A DNA stretch of 64,000 nt from assembly GCF_002732165.1 (NCBI RefSeq), contig NZ_MRZO01000004.1:248001-312000 (forward strand). Reading direction: 5' to 3'. Both the position numbers and the translations under genes were made by a program. Position 1 is the stretch's first letter, and every line of letters starts with the position of its first letter. The notes under the pieces were generated by a model. It had not been told where the DNA came from. It saw only the letters and a list, made by a program, of their open reading frames with translations, and did not search any database. Below, one piece after another: positions 24,793 to 33,539 of the stretch. The stretch is from Staphylococcus xylosus (GTDB lineage: Bacteria; Bacillota; Bacilli; Staphylococcales; Staphylococcaceae).

Positions 24793-25950
24793 TTATTTTT
24801 CTTCACCATTCTCATCATATTTTGTAACCTTTCCATTTTCATCAATAATATATGACCCAGCTAATTCGCCATCTTTATCTGTAAAAGAGAATCCCCATTC
24901 ACCATCTTCAGTTTTTTCGGGTTCTTTATAAGTATAGATTTCAGTATCAATAGGTTCACCTTCATACTCTTCTACATAATCTATTACATTATTTCTACTA
25001 ACATTTTCTTCACTACTTGAATCATCACTAGATTCTTCACTCGAATCAGATTCACTAGAAAAATCAGTATCATCTATTTCAGAATCTGTCTCAGCACCAA
25101 CTACACCGTTTCTCAAATCCATAAAGTAATTATATTCAGTTGTTGATACCATTCTATTTGCTTCCTCATAATGTAAAAATTCGGGTGATAAATCATTGAA
25201 ATCATTCACTAAAGTATTATATTCTTTTTTTGACATATCCGGTTCTTCAGTAACCATTGATTTAAATACTTTTTCTCTATAGCCTTTATTTGATAGTTCT
25301 TTAGTTTGTTTGCTATCAAGGTCTTCATCGTGCTCAATAATTAGACTCCCCATACCGTCCCCTAATTCCATGAGATCAGTATCAGCAGTTATAGCTAAAA
25401 GGTCAGTTAAACCTTCATTACCTTTAGATCCTAAATAATCTTTTTTATAATTTATATCTAAATCTTCGTAATCCATTTTAATTGTTTCAAATGTAGAGAA
25501 CAATGAGAATGTGGCATCAGTTAATGCTAAGTCATATGATTTTTCTAAATCAGGGTTATTACTTTTAAATTCTTCTAATTCTTGAATACGTTCAACATAG
25601 GCTAACATTGCTTTAGCTGATTTTAGAGCGTAATTGCCAATTTCTTTGTTAGCTTGATTCAACCCCTTTGTGTTTTTCTCAAAATCTTGAATAGCATTTT
25701 GAACTTCTTTTATATCTTCGTCATTAATGTCTGAATCTGATTCTTCAATTTCCGATTCATCTGTAACACCTGAGCCCATACCTTCCAATAAACTTCCCAG
25801 TTTTTTAGTTTCTTTTTTATACTTTTTTTCCTGTTCTTCAGCAGATAAATTTGAATTATCTTGTTTTTGTTTTGATTCTGAATTTTTATCATTCCCACAT
25901 GCAGTTAAAATTAAAAAGCTTATCAACGAAACAAATAAAATTCTTTTCAT
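24793..25950 (-). CDS. Large lipoprotein of unknown function
   Basis: 385 aa. Signal peptide and lipobox LILTAC (Cys18). Acidic linker (20-80), a helical domain (about 80-290), a Ser/Asp/Glu-rich stretch (SSESDSSEESSDDSSSEE) and a C-terminal strand-rich domain (about 320-385: EWGFSFTDKDGELAGSYIIDENGKVTKY). Surface-exposed. Same direction as the neighbouring lipoprotein and with a very similar leader. Not recognised further. Confidence 0.8.
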   Translation of the reverse strand: MKRILFVSLISFLILTACGNDKNSESKQKQDNSNLSAEEQEKKYKKETKKLGSLLEGMGSGVTDESEIEESDSDINDEDIKEVQNAIQDFEKNTKGLNQANKEIGNYALKSAKAMLAYVERIQELEEFKSNNPDLEKSYDLALTDATFSLFSTFETIKMDYEDLDINYKKDYLGSKGNEGLTDLLAITADTDLMELGDGMGSLIIEHDEDLDSKQTKELSNKGYREKVFKSMVTEEPDMSKKEYNTLVNDFNDLSPEFLHYEEANRMVSTTEYNYFMDLRNGVVGAETDSEIDDTDFSSESDSSEESSDDSSSEENVSRNNVIDYVEEYEGEPIDTEIYTYKEPEKTEDGEWGFSFTDKDGELAGSYIIDENGKVTKYDENGEEK

Positions 25951-26185
25951 TTGTTAGCTCCCAAAAAATAATTTTATATCTTAATTGTACTATACTTAAA
26001 AAATAATGGTGATAACAAAAAGTTATGATCAAAATTATTATTTATGAATATACTTATATTGCATTTTTGTAAAAGATTACGTAGGACTATCTGTTAAAGT
26101 AGAGGAATAATTATAAGTAGTAGTAATTATTGAATGATTATATGTTAGAATATTCTGTAAACTAATCTATTTTAGGAGTTTTTAT

Positions 26186-26605
26186 ATGATTCAATCTATA
26201 AACCACGTGACTTATTCAGTATCAGATATTAAGACATCTATTGCTTTCTATAAAGAGATATTAAAAGCTGAAATTTTAGTAGAGAGTGACAAGACGGTTT
26301 ATTTCACATTAGGTGGCCTGTGGTTAGCTCTTAATGAAGAAAAGGATATACCAAGAAATGAAATCCAATACTCATATACACATATTGCTTTTACAATTAA
26401 TGAAAGTGAATTTGGTGAATGGTACCAGTGGTTAAAAGATAATGATGTGAACATATTAGAAGGACGTAATAGAAATATAAGAGATAAACAATCAATATAC
26501 TTTACTGATCCAGACGGCCACAAATTAGAATTACATACAGGTACGTTGCAAGATAGGTTAGATTATTATAAAGAAGAAAAGCCACACATGAAATTTTATA
26601 TATAA
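26186..26605 (+). CDS. fosB: Metallothiol transferase FosB (fosfomycin resistance)
   Basis: 139 aa VOC-fold enzyme that adds bacillithiol to fosfomycin. Metal ligands are in the expected places: H7 (SINHVTY), H66 (YTHIAF) and E115 (HKLELHTG). The segments LNEEKDIPRNEI and QSIYFTDPDGHKLELHTGTL are nearly those of known FosB proteins. TAGGAG precedes the start. Followed after 12 bp by an acetyltransferase gene, probably in one transcript. Confidence 0.94.
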   Translation: MIQSINHVTYSVSDIKTSIAFYKEILKAEILVESDKTVYFTLGGLWLALNEEKDIPRNEIQYSYTHIAFTINESEFGEWYQWLKDNDVNILEGRNRNIRDKQSIYFTDPDGHKLELHTGTLQDRLDYYKEEKPHMKFYI

Positions 26606-26617
26606 GTAGGTTATATT

Positions 26618-27064
26618 ATGACAATAGAAGCAAGGTTATTTGAAGAACAAGATTTAATCAAAATTAAAGAATTGCTAGTTTTATATGAAGATTTAGGTTA
26701 TCCAACAATAACAGAGGATTTAGTTAATCGTTTGAAAAAGATATGCAGTCATGAAGATTATTATTTGTTACTTTTAATAAAAGATGATGTAATAATCGGT
26801 TTGAGCGGGTTATGCAAAATGATGTTCTATGAAAAGAAGGGTGAATACATGCGTTTATTAGCATTTGTTATTAACTCTAATTATAGAGGAAAAGGTTATG
26901 GAAGACTTCTATTAAAAGAGTCAGAAATGCTAGCAACTCAATTAGGATGTAAAGCAATTACTCTAAATAGTGGTAATAGAGAAGAACGAGATAGTGCACA
27001 TAGTTTTTATAAAAGTAATGGGTTTGAAAATAAGTCATCTGGATTCTCTAAAAGTATAGAATAA
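26618..27064 (+). CDS. GNAT-family N-acetyltransferase
   Basis: 148 aa. GNAT signature: YMRLLAFVINSNYRGKGYGRLLLKESEML (acetyl-CoA loop R/Q-G-x-G) and C-terminal AHSFYKSNGFENKSSGFSK. Substrate unknown. Twelve bp after fosB, so likely expressed with it. Confidence 0.85.
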   Translation: MTIEARLFEEQDLIKIKELLVLYEDLGYPTITEDLVNRLKKICSHEDYYLLLLIKDDVIIGLSGLCKMMFYEKKGEYMRLLAFVINSNYRGKGYGRLLLKESEMLATQLGCKAITLNSGNREERDSAHSFYKSNGFENKSSGFSKSIE

Positions 27065-27085
27065 GAGGATATGCATGAATAGATA

Positions 27086-27147
27086 TTAAACATCAAACAA
27101 CTATACGTTTATTCATTTCTCGATGCAGTACAGAGCGAATGTCAGAG
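27086..27147. repeat. Dispersed repeat, copy outside the island
   Basis: Second copy of the approximately 60-nt element at 22392-22465, here directly after the acetyltransferase gene and before a phage-gene remnant. No gene is seen between 27065 and 27365. Confidence 0.75.
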
Positions 27148-27365
27148 CTATATTATGGCCATGTAATGCATGTTTAGTTATTTAATAAGAGCTATTACTC
27201 AAAAATGAGTATGTGATTTAGTTAGACAAAAGTGTCTAACCAATATGTAAAAGTACACGGTCAAAAAAAGACGCGTACTATTATCCAAAAATGACTAACA
27301 GCAAACGGATAAAAAAGTCTATATATTGTGAGGTGAAATAATTAGCATATTACTTTAATAATTAA

Positions 27366-27650
27366 ATTAAAATTTATAAAGAAGTAAGTTCAGCGGCATA
27401 TCCAGATGACGTTGAAGAATATTCAATAGCAAAGCCATGGGCAGATATTAAATCTATGCAAGGTAAAGAGTTTTCAGGTGCTGGTACAATACTGAACGAA
27501 ACACCTATCCGTTTCATGATCAGATATCGTGAAGGGATTACCCCAAAAAACAATGTGAAGTATCAGAATAAAATATATAATATAAAATCTGTTACTAATG
27601 ATAATGGAAGAAATGAAACACTGACTATATTTGCAGTAAGTACAGAATAG
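27366..27650 (+). pseudogene. Remnant of a phage head-tail connector gene
   Basis: The frame is open from 27366 to the TAG at 27648 without a start in the right place: ...EVSSAAYPDDVEEYSIAKPWADIKSMQGKEF, then TPIRFMIRYREGITPKNNVKYQNKIYNIKSV and TLTIFAVST. This is the pattern of the head-closure/head-tail adaptor proteins of siphophages (WADIK...G.EF...RYR.GI......V.Y....Y.I..V). The N-terminus is lost, and no other phage genes flank it. An internal ATG at 27456 could still give 64 aa. A hairpin terminator follows (27657-27680). Confidence 0.7.
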
Positions 27651-27753
27651 CTATGACCTCATCGTGATGATGGGGTTTTTATTATGATAGTTATTATGAT
27701 AACCTATATTTAAATAAAATTAAATTGACTAAAATACAAAGGGTGGTTTTATT

Positions 27754-27927
27754 ATGAGTTTAAAAGAAATGTGGCATTATTTATTAAATAAAAAATGGGA
27801 ATCTGATGACGTTTGGATGTTGATATTGTATGTATTTATAGCAAGTATATTTGTCACACCATTGTTAGGAGTACCTATTGGAGTTATAGCATTTTTAATC
27901 CTTAATGAAGAGATTTTAGATAAATAA
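27754..27927 (+). CDS. Small membrane protein, paralogue of 55920-56093
   Basis: 57 aa: MSLKEMWHYLLNKKWESDDV then one or two membrane segments with TPLLGVPIGVIAFL. The paralogue at 55920 shares MSLKEMW-YLLNKKW and TPL-GVP-G. AAGGGTGG precedes the ATG. Function unknown. Confidence 0.75.
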   Translation: MSLKEMWHYLLNKKWESDDVWMLILYVFIASIFVTPLLGVPIGVIAFLILNEEILDK

Positions 27928-28002
27928 TCACTCTGTCAGAGCGTCTGTATTGCATCGAAAAATGATAAAGTAGTATCTCTATATAGAAAGGTGTGTGTTA
28001 AT

Positions 28003-28203
28003 TTGGCAAAGTATTTTACATCGAATAAAGTAGGTCTATATTTATTAGCTATTATAGTTATACAATCAATTGTATTTAAAGCATTTAATTTAGATAGATC
28101 TATAGCTTTAGAAATAACAGGTCATAGCGCTTTTATAATTATTGGATTAATCTGTATACACTTGAATTTTTATTTTCATAAAAACAAAAACCACCACAAG
28201 TGA
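28003..28203 (+). CDS. Small two-helix membrane protein
   Basis: 66 aa from TTG at 28003 (AGAAAGG 11 bases upstream); an in-frame GTG at 27991 lies on the ribosome site. Two membrane helices (KVGLYLLAIIVIQSIVFKAF; SAFIIIGLICIHLNFYF) and a basic His/Lys tail. No family recognised. Confidence 0.6.
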   Translation: MAKYFTSNKVGLYLLAIIVIQSIVFKAFNLDRSIALEITGHSAFIIIGLICIHLNFYFHKNKNHHK

Positions 28204-28441
28204 ATGTGATGGCTTACAAAAAATAATGAATATGATTACTTACTAATTAACATTATATGACCTGAAAATAAACGTTAAACACAAAAGTGCTAGATGCAAA
28301 TGTAAAAGAAAAATAAGGACCATTTAATAACTTAACTATCAAGATGAGTTTCACCCAAGTTACCCCCACACACATGTTACTGGGTGGCTTTTGTAATAAA
28401 AAAGCAACTGAAAAACATTTACTTAATATAGGCGATAAAAT

Positions 28442-28762
28442 TTATTCAATATTGAAGTCGTTTTGTTTTTTCTTAATAAAATCTTCCACAGCTTTGTTAA
28501 AATCTATTTCACTTTTATTAGATAAAACAGATAACCACCATACAACTTCACCAATTTTATATTCTAAGTTATTAGTTTCATCTTTTTTAGCGGGCCAAAT
28601 ATTAGCTTCATCCATTATAAGTCTACTAATTAAGCCCACATCTGTTGACATAGCCAAAGCATCTTCTTGAATATCCCATTTTCTTCCGTGGTATTTTTCT
28701 TCTAAAGCATGATACGCTTCACGGATTTTCATACTTTCTTCTACTACTTTATTTAATTCCAT
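28442..28762 (-). CDS. MazG-like nucleotide pyrophosphohydrolase
   Basis: 106 aa, AGGAGGAG before the start. The all-alpha NTP-PPase pattern is visible: EEKYHGRKWDIQEDALAMSTDVGLISRLIMD, then LEYKIGEVVWWLSVLSNKSEIDFNKAVEDFIKKK. Such enzymes remove abnormal or excess NTPs. The Glu/Asp metal-site pattern is less complete than in full MazG. A good SOS box lies in its promoter, suggesting control by LexA. Confidence 0.75.
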   Translation of the reverse strand: MELNKVVEESMKIREAYHALEEKYHGRKWDIQEDALAMSTDVGLISRLIMDEANIWPAKKDETNNLEYKIGEVVWWLSVLSNKSEIDFNKAVEDFIKKKQNDFNIE

Positions 28763-28796
28763 TACAAACTCCTCCTAAAGAACTTTACTAGACTAT

Positions 28797-28827
28797 ACAT
28801 TATATTTGTTTCAGGAACAAATGTTCT
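28797..28827 (-). promoter_or_regulatory. SOS (LexA) box overlapping the promoter of the MazG-like gene
   Basis: GAACAAATGTTC at 28815-28826 fits the Gram-positive LexA consensus GAACRNRYGTTC. On the minus strand TTGTTC of the box serves as -35, with a 17-bp spacer to TATAGT as -10, about 35 bp before the ribosome site. LexA bound here would block transcription. Confidence 0.7.
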
Positions 28828-29297
28828 GTTCTATTTATGGGGACATTACAAAAATAATAAATAGACTTTAGTGGAGTCAAGAAATTACAATAATTTAGTA
28901 TTAGGAGCTAAATAAAATTTCAACAATCAAGGGAGAATATGAAATTATTATTGTTTCGGCAATGTATTTAAAAATAAACATTTATGATTAAACAAACCAC
29001 CCAATTATATATGGGTGGTTTATTAGTTTAACCCTGTAAAATAAAGCAATGATTTAATCATAGTAGCTTATTTTCTAAAATTAAAAATTTTATCACCACA
29101 ATTGTTATAGTTTTAAATTTTTACAATAGCTATCTTAAATGATAACGAAGTGCAATGTATTAAAGAAATCTTTATTAGTTATATGATAGACCGTTTCTTT
29201 CAAAATTGTCACATGAGAATGGTATTTTGTAATAATTTACGAACGATTCAATGAAAGTGAAATGTTAGTATTGAATTAAATGTTAGGAGGTTGAATA
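28828..29297. other. Non-coding stretch with one terminator-like hairpin
   Basis: No supported gene. AACCACCCAATTATATATGGGTGGTTTATT at about 28997-29025 forms a stem with T-rich 3' side, readable as a terminator on both strands. The rest is AT-rich and includes the upstream region of the YxeA-like gene (AGGAGG at 29284-29289). Confidence 0.6.
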
Positions 29298-29681
29298 ATG
29301 AAAATTATTTTTAAAATATTTTTATTAATTGTAGTAATAATTTTAGTGTTATTCTTTTGGAAGTTATATGCTGAATCTCATACAGATAGTAAAAACGTTA
29401 GGAATTTGGCTAACTTAAATCCTTTGATTACAACTGAAAAATATTATGTACAGACTAATGAGCCTAAAAGTGTAAAAGATTCTGGTAAACATATAAAAGT
29501 ATATGAATATACAAATAAGGCATATGATAAAGATGGTAATGGAAAAGAGATTATTTATACAGCAATAAAAAAATTAAAAACAAATCATTATTTAGAATTA
29601 GATTATAAAGTTGGAGAAGTAAAAGGATATACTGAAGTGAAAGAAAAAGACATACCTAAGAAAGCGAAAATAAAACTATAA
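29298..29681 (+). CDS. YxeA-family secreted or anchored protein
   Basis: 127 aa. N-terminal hydrophobic segment (about 4-25) without lipobox, then a small extracellular domain: EKYYVQTNEPKSV, YEYTNKAYDKDGNGKEI and KLKTNHYLELDYKVGEVKGYTEVKEKDIP, the pattern of YxeA (DUF1093) proteins. Unknown role, common in Gram-positive bacteria. Terminator hairpin AAACCTCA...TGAGGTTT at 29688-29712. Confidence 0.8.
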   Translation: MKIIFKIFLLIVVIILVLFFWKLYAESHTDSKNVRNLANLNPLITTEKYYVQTNEPKSVKDSGKHIKVYEYTNKAYDKDGNGKEIIYTAIKKLKTNHYLELDYKVGEVKGYTEVKEKDIPKKAKIKL

Positions 29682-29917
29682 TATCTAAACCTCATCATTG
29701 TCGGTGAGGTTTAGATATTATAGTTTTATTTTTAGATTAAAAGCATGAAATGATGGGTCCACAACGGTAAACTAGTTGTTCGTTTCATACAAAAAGATAA
29801 GTGTTGAATTTTTTACTTATCAATTGTAAACATAAGCTGTGTATGGGATATTTTAGCCTAAGAAATTATATTAGTATTGGCTAAAATAATAACAAAAAAT
29901 CACTGCTGTAATTAAAA

Positions 29918-30091
29918 TTATTTTTGGTTGTCTAATGCATCAGCAAGTTCTTCCAATTTAATTTTCACTTCTTTAAGCGTGTGACTATCTGCAAAAGTAA
30001 AACTAAATTGCTTTCCTTTTGCTGTTTCTGCCACAATAGTAACAAGTTCGCTAAAAACATCGTGTTCTATGCTATAATTTAATATTTTCAT
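29918..30091 (-). CDS. Small protein of the 54-58 aa family (member 1)
   Basis: 57 aa, MKILNYSIEHDVFSELVTIV ... ELADALDNQK, AGGGAG before ATG. Predicted beta-hairpins then a helix. Same size and plan as the genes at 33540, 39229 and 39955: an N-terminal M-(K/Q/E)-(I/V)-(L/I)-x-Y/K strand, a KG/KT(D)-G turn, and a C-terminal helix. Member 1 is the most distant. Function unknown. Confidence 0.65.
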   Translation of the reverse strand: MKILNYSIEHDVFSELVTIVAETAKGKQFSFTFADSHTLKEVKIKLEELADALDNQK

Positions 30092-30543
30092 ATTAACTCC
30101 CTTTATTTTTGTTTTTCTGCTTTTAGTGTAATAAGTTAATCTGCATTATTCAAGTTGTCTTTCTCTTTAAAATATTTCAGAGGCAATTTTATTAGGTAGT
30201 TTATATCTTTGTGTATTGAATGAGAAGGTAAGGCACCTGATATAGTTTTTCAATGTAAGTATAATTTTTAATACTCACAACACTAAAATTTATTAATAAC
30301 AATCATATGTTTTTTTGAATATATAAGTAAAATAATTATATTAGTTAATTGTACTATATATAAGTGAGGTTTTGTGATAACAAAACCTTATACTTTGCAA
30401 TATAATTACTTATAATTAAATTGGGACTTAATGTTAGCTACTAATTTTTTTATATCAATAAATTTGAAGTAATTAGTACTAATGATGTTTCTAAACGATA
30501 ATATAAAGGTAAGTATATATAAGACAAACGGGGGGATTTTTAA
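30092..30543. other. AT-rich intergenic stretch
   Basis: 450 bp without supported gene. It contains the promoter sides of the flanking divergent genes and a GGGGGGA ribosome site just before 30544. Confidence 0.6.
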
Positions 30544-30915
30544 ATGGAAAAGTTAGATCAAGTGATGTTATATGTTGATAATCAAGCGAAATCAGTTGAG
30601 TTTTGGACAGACATTTTAGGGTTTGTTGTAGTTTCTGAAGAAGAAATGGCAGAAGGTTTTAAAGCAGTAGAGGTAGCACCAAATGAGAGTGTTGAAACAT
30701 CAATTTCAATCATTGAAAAAGATTTTATGGAAAAATATAGTCCAGAAGTAAGCGTTACAACACCATCTCTAATGTTCAAAGAAAAGGACCTTGATGCGTT
30801 GTATGAAAAATTAAAAGAAAAAGGTTTGACTGGTCATGAGATAATTGAAATGTCAGGCACACGAGTCTTTAATTTCCAAGATGGTCAAGGCAATTACTTC
30901 GCAGTAAGTGACTAA
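30544..30915 (+). CDS. VOC-family (glyoxalase/bleomycin-resistance fold) protein
   Basis: 123 aa. VOC pattern: LDQVMLYVDNQAKSVEFWTDILGF at the start and KEKGLTGHEIIEMSGTRVFNFQDGQGNYFAVSD at the end. The first metal-site His is Gln (LDQVMLY), so it may not bind metal in the usual way. Substrate unknown. Perfect hairpin terminator AAAAAGAGCG...CGCTTTTTA follows (about 30940-30985). Confidence 0.85.
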   Translation: MEKLDQVMLYVDNQAKSVEFWTDILGFVVVSEEEMAEGFKAVEVAPNESVETSISIIEKDFMEKYSPEVSVTTPSLMFKEKDLDALYEKLKEKGLTGHEIIEMSGTRVFNFQDGQGNYFAVSD

Positions 30916-31012
30916 TTATAGTTGTACTAAGTTATAGAAAAAGAGCGTTTTTTATGAATTCAAAAATCATAAAAAACGCTTTTTAATTTTATGCAAAAAT
31001 ATGAGTAAATGG

Positions 31013-31504
31013 TTACTGTGTAATTTCTACTATATTTAGTCTTTCAGAATCATTAGGTTTTTCAAAATACTGACTAACATAATTAAACGTCTCTAGTGTG
31101 TCAAAATTCGCTCTTTCAGGATTTTCTATATTTCGTTGTTTTAGCCTTTGTAAACAGGTTTCGTCTGGTATATTTAGATAAATGAGTTTATGGCTAACAT
31201 TGATTTCAGAAGCTATATTACTTAGCCATTTTCGTTGTTTTTGAGTATTGCCAGGAAAGTCCATGACCACACTTGTATCAGCCCTTAATAAATTTTGAAC
31301 ATGATTTTTAACAAAAGGTTTAATACGATTAGAATAAGTTAAATAATCATCAAAGGTCTTTATTTGATTTGGATAAAATTGTTCAAGTATTTCATCTTCT
31401 GACAATAGTATGGCATTTTTATCACTAGCAATCTTTTTAGAAATTGTTGATTTACCAGCACCCATTTTACCAGTGCAAAAATATAGTGTACCAAAATATG
31501 CCAT
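31013..31504 (-). CDS. P-loop kinase-like protein (AAA/zeta-type)
   Basis: 163 aa. Walker A GKMGAGKSTISKKIA at residues 11-25, acidic LLSEDEIL after strand 2, DFPGNT, and a lid-like segment CLQRLKQRN. Resembles small kinases of the adenylylsulfate/gluconate/zeta fold; substrate unknown. GGAGGTAAC before ATG. Confidence 0.8.
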   Translation of the reverse strand: MAYFGTLYFCTGKMGAGKSTISKKIASDKNAILLSEDEILEQFYPNQIKTFDDYLTYSNRIKPFVKNHVQNLLRADTSVVMDFPGNTQKQRKWLSNIASEINVSHKLIYLNIPDETCLQRLKQRNIENPERANFDTLETFNYVSQYFEKPNDSERLNIVEITQ

Positions 31505-31609
31505 TACGTTACCTCCGTTTAGAATTTTTAGGAATAGTTTTAGTATAAAGAAATAATGAAATAAGTTATAGTGAAAACTAGAGTTATATAATAAACAAAG
31601 GGGATTTTT

Positions 31610-32146
31610 ATGTTTAAGTATATTTTGAAAATCAGTTCGTTTTTAATGGTAGCAACATTATACATATTTGTAATAAATCAATCTAGTTATGCTTCAGCAG
31701 CTACAAATGCAACGCAACAGGATGCAATTAATCATGTTGAAACTTTAAACGGTAAAGGTTGGGACTATGATTCGGAGTATGGATGGCAATGCTTTGATCT
31801 GGTAAATGAACAGTGGGATTATTTATATGGCCATGGATTAAAGGGTGATTATGCAAAAGATATTCCAAAAGAAAATAATTTTATAGGCGAAGCGACAGTT
31901 TATGAAAATACGCCTGATTTCAAAGCAACTGCAGGAGATATTGTAGTGTTTAATGAAAATTATGGTGAAGGAGCTGGTCATACTGCGATTGTAACTAACG
32001 GTAATTATGATGGTAATTATCTTCAATTTCAGTCCTTAGACCAAAATTGGGAAGGCGGCGGCGCAGATAAAACTGAAGTTGCGCACAAAATCATTCATGA
32101 TTATGAATCAGAAATGATATTTATTCGCCCACATTACAGTAAATAG
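31610..32146 (+). CDS. Secreted CHAP-domain peptidoglycan hydrolase
   Basis: 178 aa. Signal peptide (1-30, cleavage about SYASA/ATN) then a CHAP domain with catalytic C61 (GWQCFDLVN) and H124 (GAGHTAIV) and a late LDQNWEGGG. It resembles the CHAP amidase/endopeptidase domain of staphylococcal phage endolysins more than SsaA-type proteins: [21 protein letters not shown]. Possibly an endolysin domain recruited as a secreted autolysin. Hairpin AAAACTGAA...TTCAGTTTT follows (about 32171-32205). Confidence 0.85.
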   Translation: MFKYILKISSFLMVATLYIFVINQSSYASAATNATQQDAINHVETLNGKGWDYDSEYGWQCFDLVNEQWDYLYGHGLKGDYAKDIPKENNFIGEATVYENTPDFKATAGDIVVFNENYGEGAGHTAIVTNGNYDGNYLQFQSLDQNWEGGGADKTEVAHKIIHDYESEMIFIRPHYSK

Positions 32147-32411
32147 ATGAATAGTAAAAAATAATAAGTCAAAAACTGAAGCATAATCTTTAATTTCAGT
32201 TTTTAAATATGTAGGCATTTTACTGTGAGTTCCATAAGCGTACAGTGATAGATATAATTCTTATTTTGACGGGGCATTAAAATCTTAATTTAGATTGATG
32301 TCCCGTATTTTTTGATTTTCAACTGAATATTTTTGACTTATTAGTGGAGTATAAAAGCTAACCTACATAGTAGTTAGTATAATTTCTATTTAATTATGAT
32401 GTTGAATATTA

Positions 32412-32440
32412 TATAATACATTCAAAATTATTTTTGAATG
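32412..32440 (+). promoter_or_regulatory. cadDX promoter -10 and operator palindrome
   Basis: TATAAT (32412-32417) followed by CATTCAAAA (32419-32427) TTAT TTTTGAATG (32432-32440), a perfect 9-bp inverted repeat ending ten bases before the cadD start. It resembles the ArsR/CadC-type operator TCAAA...TTTGA. The rest of gap 32147-32449 is non-coding and includes the repeat-like GACGGGGCATTAAAAT...TGATGTCCCGT hairpin (32269-32308). Confidence 0.65.
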
Positions 32441-32449
32441 AGGTGTGTT

Positions 32450-33070
32450 ATGCTACAAACTATTATGACAGCAATTATTTTGTACACAGCGACAGCGGTA
32501 GATTTATTAGTCATTCTATTAATATTTTTTGCTAAAGCTAATACAAAAAAAGAATATCGGGATATTTATATTGGCCAATATGTAGGTTCATTAGCATTAA
32601 TTTTAATAAGTTTATTTTTAGCATTTGTATTAAACTATGTTCCTGAAAAGTGGATTTTAGGGTTATTAGGTTTAATACCAATTTATTTAGGGATTCGTGT
32701 AGCGATTTCTGGTGATTGTGAAGGTGAGGAGAGAGCTAAAAGAGAATTAAATGAAAAAGGCCTAAGTAAGCTTGTTGGTATGGTTGCAATTGTTACCATA
32801 GCTAGTTGTGGCGCAGACAATGTTGGTTTATTTGTGCCATACTTTGTAACTTTAAAAACAATAGAGCTGATAACTACATTAATCATATTTATTATTTTAA
32901 TTTTGGTATTAGTATTTTCAGCACAACTTTTATCAAAAACTCCAGGTATAGGTGAAGTAATTGAACGATTTAACCGTTGGATTATGGCTGTGATATACAT
33001 AGGGTTAGGATTATTCATTATAATTGAAAATGAGACAATACAAACTATTTATAATATAATTATAAATTAA
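32450..33070 (+). CDS. cadD: Cadmium resistance transporter CadD
   Basis: 206 aa from ATG 32450 (GAGGTG upstream; the ATG at 32438 lies before the ribosome site). Membrane segments fill most of the protein: MLQTIMTAIILYTATAVDLLVILLIFF, then GQYVGSLALILISLFLAFVLNYVP and others. Conserved IYLGIRVAI and ASCGADNVGLFVPYF of CadD. Exports or sequesters Cd2+. Thirteen bp before cadX. Usually plasmid-borne in staphylococci, here chromosomal. Confidence 0.93.
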   Translation: MLQTIMTAIILYTATAVDLLVILLIFFAKANTKKEYRDIYIGQYVGSLALILISLFLAFVLNYVPEKWILGLLGLIPIYLGIRVAISGDCEGEERAKRELNEKGLSKLVGMVAIVTIASCGADNVGLFVPYFVTLKTIELITTLIIFIILILVLVFSAQLLSKTPGIGEVIERFNRWIMAVIYIGLGLFIIIENETIQTIYNIIIN

Positions 33071-33083
33071 GGAAGTGGAAGAG

Positions 33084-33422
33084 ATGGCTAATGATTATAT
33101 TTGTGAAGTGCAGTGTATGCATGAACAGAAAATTGAAAACGCACAGAATTTCATTGAAGAAGCTGCACCTAAGTCGCTATTAAGTATTTTTAGTAAGATT
33201 TCTGATGAGACTAAAGTTAAAATTATACTTGGGTTATTAAAAGAAAGTGAAATGTGTGTATGTGATATATCTGTATTATTAAATATGAGTATTGCAACTA
33301 CATCACATCATTTAAGATTATTATATAAAAAAGGGGTACTTGATAAATACAAAGAAGGAAAAATGTCTTATTACTTTATAAAAGATGAACAAATAAAAAC
33401 ATTTTTTTTGGATAATTTATAA
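33084..33422 (+). CDS. cadX: Cadmium-responsive ArsR-family regulator CadX/CadC
   Basis: 112 aa from ATG 33084 (AAGGAAG upstream). Winged helix DISVLLNMSIATTSHHLRLLYKKGVLDKYKEGKMSYYFI. The four Cys ligands of CadC-type metal sensors are in place: C7, C11, C58, C60 (ICEVQC; EMCVC). It should repress cadDX at the palindrome 32419-32440 and release with Cd or Pb. A terminator-like AAGGGAGTG...CACTCCTTT follows (33465-33519). Confidence 0.93.
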   Translation: MANDYICEVQCMHEQKIENAQNFIEEAAPKSLLSIFSKISDETKVKIILGLLKESEMCVCDISVLLNMSIATTSHHLRLLYKKGVLDKYKEGKMSYYFIKDEQIKTFFLDNL

Positions 33423-33539
33423 TATTAGATAGCTAATAAATTAGTAAGTACCATGAATAAGAATAAGGGAGTGCGTCAGCCAACTCATTGTTTTAATAAG
33501 TAGGTCGATTCACTCCTTTATTATAATAGTTAAAAGTGT

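Noticed and set aside
23775-25950. Tandem duplicated lipoprotein genes
   Set aside because: Similar leaders, but the mature parts show no convincing similarity beyond acidic low-complexity sequence.
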